In this document: positions 60,528-64,000 of the stretch, in pieces
Numbering within the stretch: the first letter of the stretch is position 1
Layout: each line of letters begins with the position of its first letter
Source: Sorangium cellulosum So ce56
GTDB lineage: Bacteria > Myxococcota_A > Polyangia > Polyangiales > Polyangiaceae
Length of the DNA: 64,000 nt
Direction: 5' to 3'
Assembly: GCF_000067165.1 (NCBI RefSeq)
Contig: NC_010162.1
Span: 2,480,001 to 2,544,000, forward strand
Made by a program: the position numbers and the translations under genes
The notes under the pieces: model-generated
Database searches by the model: none
Seen by the model: the letters and a program-made list of their open reading frames with translations, nothing else
What the model was told of the DNA's origin: nothing

Positions 60528-61436
60528 GTGGCCGGCGGCGTGACCGTCGACCATAATGCCCACGTGTTGTATGTCCGCCACGTGCCGGGTCCGCCGCTTT
60601 CGGCGCACGTCGCCGAGCTCTGGTACCTTTCGGCTGCTCCGCCTCACGCGGCCGAGCGCATCCTGCCCTCCGGTACCCTCCAGCTGGTCGTCAACCTCGA
60701 CGAGGACGAGGTTCGCATCTACGACGGCCCCGCGATTCGCCGCTACTCCGGCGCGGTCGTGTCGGGCGCGTACCAGTCCTCCTTCGGCGTCGACACACGC
60801 GAGCACGCATCGATGGTCGGGGTCCAATTCCGCCCCGGCGGCGCGTGGCCGTTCCTCGGCGCGCCGCCCGGCGCGCTGATCGACACGCACGCCGACCTCG
60901 TGGACCTCTGGGGGTTGCGAGCGGCGGAGCTCCGTGAACGCCTGTGCTCGGCGCCGGAGCCGCGCGCTCGCTTCGCGCTGCTCGAGCGCGCGCTGCTCGA
61001 CCGCCTTTCGGTTGCGCGCCCCGGTCATCCCCTGGTGCCGCACGCGATCGCGGCGCTCGAGGGAGGCGAAAGGCGCGTCGCCGACGTGGCGGCCACGCTC
61101 GGCATCAGCCACCGCCGGCTCATCGACGTGTTCACCGCCGAGACCGGCCTTGCCCCGAAGGCCTTCGCCCGGATCACACGCTTTCGGCGGGCGCTCTCGC
61201 AGGCCGAGAGGGAGCGCGAGCCGGACTGGGCCCGGCTCGCTGCCGTGTCAGGGTTCTGCGACCAGTCGCACCTGATCCGCGAGTTCGTGGCGCTCTCCGG
61301 CAATTCGCCGACCGCGCTCGTCGCCCACTCCTCCCGCGAACGCGTCAAGTTGCACCACATCGCCCTCGCCGCGCCAGCCGCGCCGGATGGGGCGCCCGGA
61401 AGACATCGGCAACACGCGCGAGCTCGAAGGTCCTGA
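60528..61436 (+). CDS. AraC-family transcriptional regulator
   Basis: A 302-residue regulator. An N-terminal effector-type domain (about 15-150; DUF6597-like, with LPSGTLQLVVNLDED and GVQFRPGGAWPFLG) is followed by a C-terminal AraC helix-turn-helix pair (VADVAATLGISHRRLIDVFT, then VSGFCDQSHLIREFVALSG). The last 30 residues are basic and of low complexity. The GTG at 60528 is used; a GTG four codons on is possible. It may regulate the hemerythrin gene upstream or the VOC gene convergent to it. Confidence 0.82.
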   Translation: MAGGVTVDHNAHVLYVRHVPGPPLSAHVAELWYLSAAPPHAAERILPSGTLQLVVNLDEDEVRIYDGPAIRRYSGAVVSGAYQSSFGVDTREHASMVGVQFRPGGAWPFLGAPPGALIDTHADLVDLWGLRAAELRERLCSAPEPRARFALLERALLDRLSVARPGHPLVPHAIAALEGGERRVADVAATLGISHRRLIDVFTAETGLAPKAFARITRFRRALSQAEREREPDWARLAAVSGFCDQSHLIREFVALSGNSPTALVAHSSRERVKLHHIALAAPAAPDGAPGRHRQHARARRS

Positions 61437-61531
61437 CCCGATGACCGCGAAGGAGCAGCGCGGCGTCGGGACGCGCCGCAGCGCACCGCATCGCGACAGG
61501 CGACGAGCCCGGTCGCTTCCAGTCCGTCCTG

Positions 61532-62413
61532 CTAGCCCGCCGATGCCTCGTGAAGCTCGACCGGGTTGCCGTCGGGATCTTCGAGCTGAATCTGCGCGCC
61601 CCCGACGCCGCGTTCGATGTCGTTTCGGAAGGGTGTGCCGGCCGCGCGGAGTCGCTCGATGAGCGCGGTGAGGTCGTCGACGTAGAGGACGATGCGGTTC
61701 CAGCCGCCGGCGACCTGAGCGCGGCCGTCGGGCATGGGGCGCGCGCCGGAGCTGCCGGGGCCGCTCAGGAGCAAGCGCAGGTCACCGCGGGAGACCGTCG
61801 CGAACGCCGTGCCGGACTGCAGGTCGAGCGTGAAGCCGAGTTGCTCGGTGTAGAAGCGAACGGCGCCATCGACGTCCGTGTTCTGGTAGCGGACGACGGC
61901 CGAGGTGGCATCGGGGCCTTCCAGGGCCGAGGTCGATTCCTCCGGCGCCTCGTGAAGCTCGACCGGGTTGCCGTCGGGATCTTCGAGCTGAATCTGCGCG
62001 CCCCCGACGCCGCGTTCGATGTCGTTTCGGAAGGGGGTGCCGGCCGCGCGGAGTCGCTCGATGATCGCGGCGAGGTCGTCGACGTAGAGGACGATGCGGT
62101 TCCAGCCGCCGGCGACCTGAGCGCGGCCGTCGGGCATGGGGCGCGCGCCGGAGCTGCCGGGGCCGCTCAGGAGCAAGCGCAGGTCACCGCGGGAGACCGT
62201 CGCGAACGCCGTGCCGGCCTGCAGGTCGAGCGTGAAGCCAAGTTGCTCGGTGTAGAAGCGAACGGCGCGATCGACGTCCGTGACCTGGTAGCGGACGACG
62301 GCCGAGCTGGCATCGGGGCCTTCCATGGCCGAGGTCGATCCGGTGGTACGGGACATGCAGCCTCCGAGAGAGAGAATGACCAGGATGAGGATGATCTTGA
62401 GGATGATCTTCAT
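61532..62413 (-). CDS. Lipoprotein with two VOC (glyoxalase-like) domains
   Basis: A 293-residue protein with a lipobox LSLGGC (Cys19) and two VOC domains at about 33-155 and 167-290. Each carries VRFYTEQLGFTLDL, RIVLYVDDL and QLEDPDGNPVELHE. The domains are almost identical, even at DNA level, because a 402-bp segment is tandemly duplicated in frame. VOC domains pair up to form one metal site, so the duplication yields a ready-made pair. A lipid anchor is unusual for VOC proteins, which are mostly cytoplasmic. The role may be resistance, binding or an isomerase-type reaction. Confidence 0.82.
   Translation of the reverse strand: MKIILKIILILVILSLGGCMSRTTGSTSAMEGPDASSAVVRYQVTDVDRAVRFYTEQLGFTLDLQAGTAFATVSRGDLRLLLSGPGSSGARPMPDGRAQVAGGWNRIVLYVDDLAAIIERLRAAGTPFRNDIERGVGGAQIQLEDPDGNPVELHEAPEESTSALEGPDATSAVVRYQNTDVDGAVRFYTEQLGFTLDLQSGTAFATVSRGDLRLLLSGPGSSGARPMPDGRAQVAGGWNRIVLYVDDLTALIERLRAAGTPFRNDIERGVGGAQIQLEDPDGNPVELHEASAG
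61545..62348. repeat. 402-bp tandem duplication in the VOC gene
   Basis: The segment starting GCCTCGTGAAGCTCGACCGG at 61545 recurs at 61947, 402 bases (134 codons) later, with only scattered differences. It spans one full VOC domain plus the linker. The near identity points to a recent event or ongoing gene conversion. Confidence 0.88.
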
Positions 62414-62701
62414 GCGCCGATTCTGTTGCCCGCGCGCGCCGCCGTATTGGACAAATTGGAAGCCACGGCGGTCCAGGCCATCGTGGGCATGCGCCGCACC
62501 GAGCGCGGGTGTGGACGACCGCTTTGCCTGGATGATGAGCGACGCCGCCGCGTCCGGCGCGTAGCTCCACCCACCAGGAGTCCGGCCAGCGTCATCCGGC
62601 CGCACCGACGGGTGTGCGCTGCTCCCTGCCGAGGGGCGCCACGTTCAAGCGCTCGAAGGAGCGCTCGGCATCGCGCTCTTCACGCGTCCCTCACGGCACG
62701 C

Positions 62702-63463
62702 TTACGGTATCACGAAAATGACGGAGAGATCATCCACGTAGAAGGCGCCCGTGGAGTTCGCGCCCATCCAGGCTCTGACCGCGCCGAAGTTCCGCGCCTG
62801 GTTGAGGAAGTAGCTCGGGATCGCGACGTCGAGGCTGCCGGACGCCGCCCCCAGGAGGGTAATGGTCGCCGTCGCCGCGCTCGCGCTGATGTTGAACGTC
62901 ACCTGCACGCTGAACACCTGCCCGCGCTGATACGTCCCAAAGATCAAGCTGCTGTCGTCGTTGACGCGCACCGTTCCGTTCGTGAGAAAGTCGAGGTGCA
63001 AGAAGCTGTTCAGGTCGCTCAGCGGCTGGTTGAAGCCCTCGAACTGCAGCGTCGGGACTCCGCCGTCCGCGCCTGGAATGAAGAGCCTGGCGGTCGCCAT
63101 GTATTGACCATCTCCCCGGAAGGCGCTGAAGCGACCCTGGATCGACGTCACGTCGTTGAAGCTCGGGTGCTGAATGAGCACCCACTGATCGTTGGCCTCG
63201 CCGGCCGGAGAAGCGGCCACCACCACGTTGCCGTTGCCGAGCGCCGCCGCGACGGTGCCGACCGCTTGCTGTGAGCCCGGCGGCTGAGATGCGGTGTCCT
63301 GGTTGAACCCGGCGCTGAGCAGCGTCTCGGCGGTGCAGCCTGTGAGCAGCGCCGGCGCGGCCAGGAGCGGCAGACCCAGGATCGTGCGCCGAGAGACGAG
63401 GAGCGATTTGCCGGTCGCATGCTCTTTGGCGCGAGCAGACGCGATCGTTCGATTGAACGTCAT
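62702..63463 (-). CDS. Tat-exported lipoprotein, beta-rich
   Basis: A 253-residue protein with a long Tat-type signal: SRRTILGLPLLAAP (Arg25-Arg26) followed by a lipobox LTGC (Cys43). The mature part is rich in beta-strand patterns (QGRFSAFRGDGQYMATARLF, GTVRVNDDSSLIFGTY, YVDDLSVIF) and may be a carbohydrate-binding-like jelly roll. No known enzyme motif was seen. The start is set by spacing: GGAG lies six bases before the ATG at 63463, while it abuts the ATG at 63469. Tat export suggests folding or cofactor binding before transport. Confidence 0.7.
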   Translation of the reverse strand: MTFNRTIASARAKEHATGKSLLVSRRTILGLPLLAAPALLTGCTAETLLSAGFNQDTASQPPGSQQAVGTVAAALGNGNVVVAASPAGEANDQWVLIQHPSFNDVTSIQGRFSAFRGDGQYMATARLFIPGADGGVPTLQFEGFNQPLSDLNSFLHLDFLTNGTVRVNDDSSLIFGTYQRGQVFSVQVTFNISASAATATITLLGAASGSLDVAIPSYFLNQARNFGAVRAWMGANSTGAFYVDDLSVIFVIP

Positions 63464-63804
63464 GTTCATCTCCGTTGGGTGAAATCGGCCCACGCACGAC
63501 GTGCATGGCTCCGTGTTCGAAGGGGCGTCGTCGCCGAGAAGCGGCGTACAGCGACAGGTTTCGCAAGCGTCATGCCACGGCGAGCGGGTCACGCACCCCC
63601 CGACGAGCCCCCGTGTTCGCGCCGAAAACGAGGCTCATCGCTCCCCTGATCTCTAGAGAAGAGCACGGGGCTGCCGAGCTCCCTGTCTCTCTGAAGGAGA
63701 CACCTGTTCCCCCGGAGGACCAGCGCGCGCAGGGATGGCCTGCGGAGGAGAGCTCCGCGCCGAGCGAGGCGCTCGCCTGCCGGACGACCGCCAGGCCGCC
63801 CCAT
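63464..63804. other. Intergenic region at the right edge
   Basis: Upstream region of the Tat lipoprotein gene. Several open frames on both strands cross it, but they are Arg/Ser-rich and have no recognisable domain or ribosome site. I see no reliable gene, repeat or hairpin here. Confidence 0.4.
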
Positions 63805-63854
63805 GAGACCGCGAGCTGGAACAAGACATCAACCCAGAGAAATTTCCGCCCCGG

Positions 63855-64000
63855 ATGCCGTCGATGTGGGGCAGAATACGCGTCGACAATGGCGCTCCGC
63901 GGCAAGCCAACCGCCCCACCATCAACGAGCTGGATCCAGGTGCGCCATCGGCATCGACGAAGGTGATCGACAACACCAAGCGGGCCGGACCCAGCGCCCA
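63855..64000 (+). CDS. Possible partial gene running off the right edge
   Basis: From the ATG at 63855 a frame stays open to the window end and reads MPSMWGRIRVDNGAPRQANR and onward, with a less GC-driven residue mix (Asn, Ile, Thr, Lys) than the shadow frames around it. The same frame is open from the stop at 63804. Too little is visible to assign a family or confirm the start. Confidence 0.3.
   Translation, partial: MPSMWGRIRVDNGAPRQANRPTINELDPGAPSASTKVIDNTKRAGPSA

Noticed and set aside
63475..63966. Plus-strand frame of 163 codons at the right edge
   Set aside because: Arg/Ser/Pro-rich without a domain; a different frame near the edge has a more protein-like composition.

Overview
The window is very GC-rich DNA packed with genes on both strands. 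Its gene content points to a myxobacterium of the Sorangium/Polyangium type. Signs are several Ser/Thr kinases fused to AAA+ ATPase modules, a kinase/ATPase/histidine-kinase giant, a sigma54-type activator coupled to a kinase, cysteine-rich lipoproteins, an RCC1-repeat lipoprotein with an N-A-L-x-x repeat tail, and a DUF4157 protein. The taxon is inferred from content; no rRNA or other marker gene is present.

Left part (1-4.4 kb): an IS1-like DDE transposase, an AT-richer DNA methyltransferase with a C-terminal Mrr-like nuclease domain, and a minus-strand trio of overlapping small genes (HTH protein, sigma-like protein, short unknown). A seven-copy 42-bp tandem repeat built on a 20-bp palindrome follows (4537-4830). 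Next comes a 1119-residue HEAT-like protein (4882-8241), a second 42-bp repeat array, and a DUF4157 protein with a cysteine-rich C-terminus. The stop of the DUF4157 gene overlaps a small downstream gene, giving a toxin/immunity-like layout. Beyond it lies a decayed copy of the 3' end of the HEAT gene.

10.9-17.2 kb: a membrane fatty-acid hydroxylase/sterol desaturase-type di-iron protein with its likely ferredoxin-reductase partner and a LysR regulator, then a large surface protein of carboxypeptidase-regulatory-like repeats ending in a PDZ domain. 17.4-34.5 kb is signalling: a GAFTGA-containing AAA+ activator coupled to a PknK-like kinase, the RCC1 lipoprotein (carrying an in-frame 154-bp miniature transposable element), a shortened PknK-like kinase, and a kinase / TPR protein / Cys-rich lipoprotein operon.

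34.6-40.5 kb holds metabolic and unknown genes: a 2H phosphoesterase, an ATP-grasp protein, a nitronate monooxygenase, a lipoprotein and a DoxX protein. 40.7-48 kb has the 1850-residue kinase/ATPase/histidine kinase, a transposase relic and a cytochrome P450. 48.2-54.9 kb holds a sulfonate/nitrate-type ABC importer split over two divergent operons: binding protein, permease and a PHP/DUF3604 protein on one side, sulfotransferase and ATPase on the other. A relic of the ATPase gene end remains in front of the permease.

55-64 kb: a UGT-like glycosyltransferase, an OmpA-family protein, L-serine dehydratase, a second DoxX protein, a hemerythrin-domain protein with an AraC regulator, a lipoprotein with two nearly identical VOC domains, and a Tat-exported lipoprotein. 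No tRNA, rRNA or CRISPR array was recognised.
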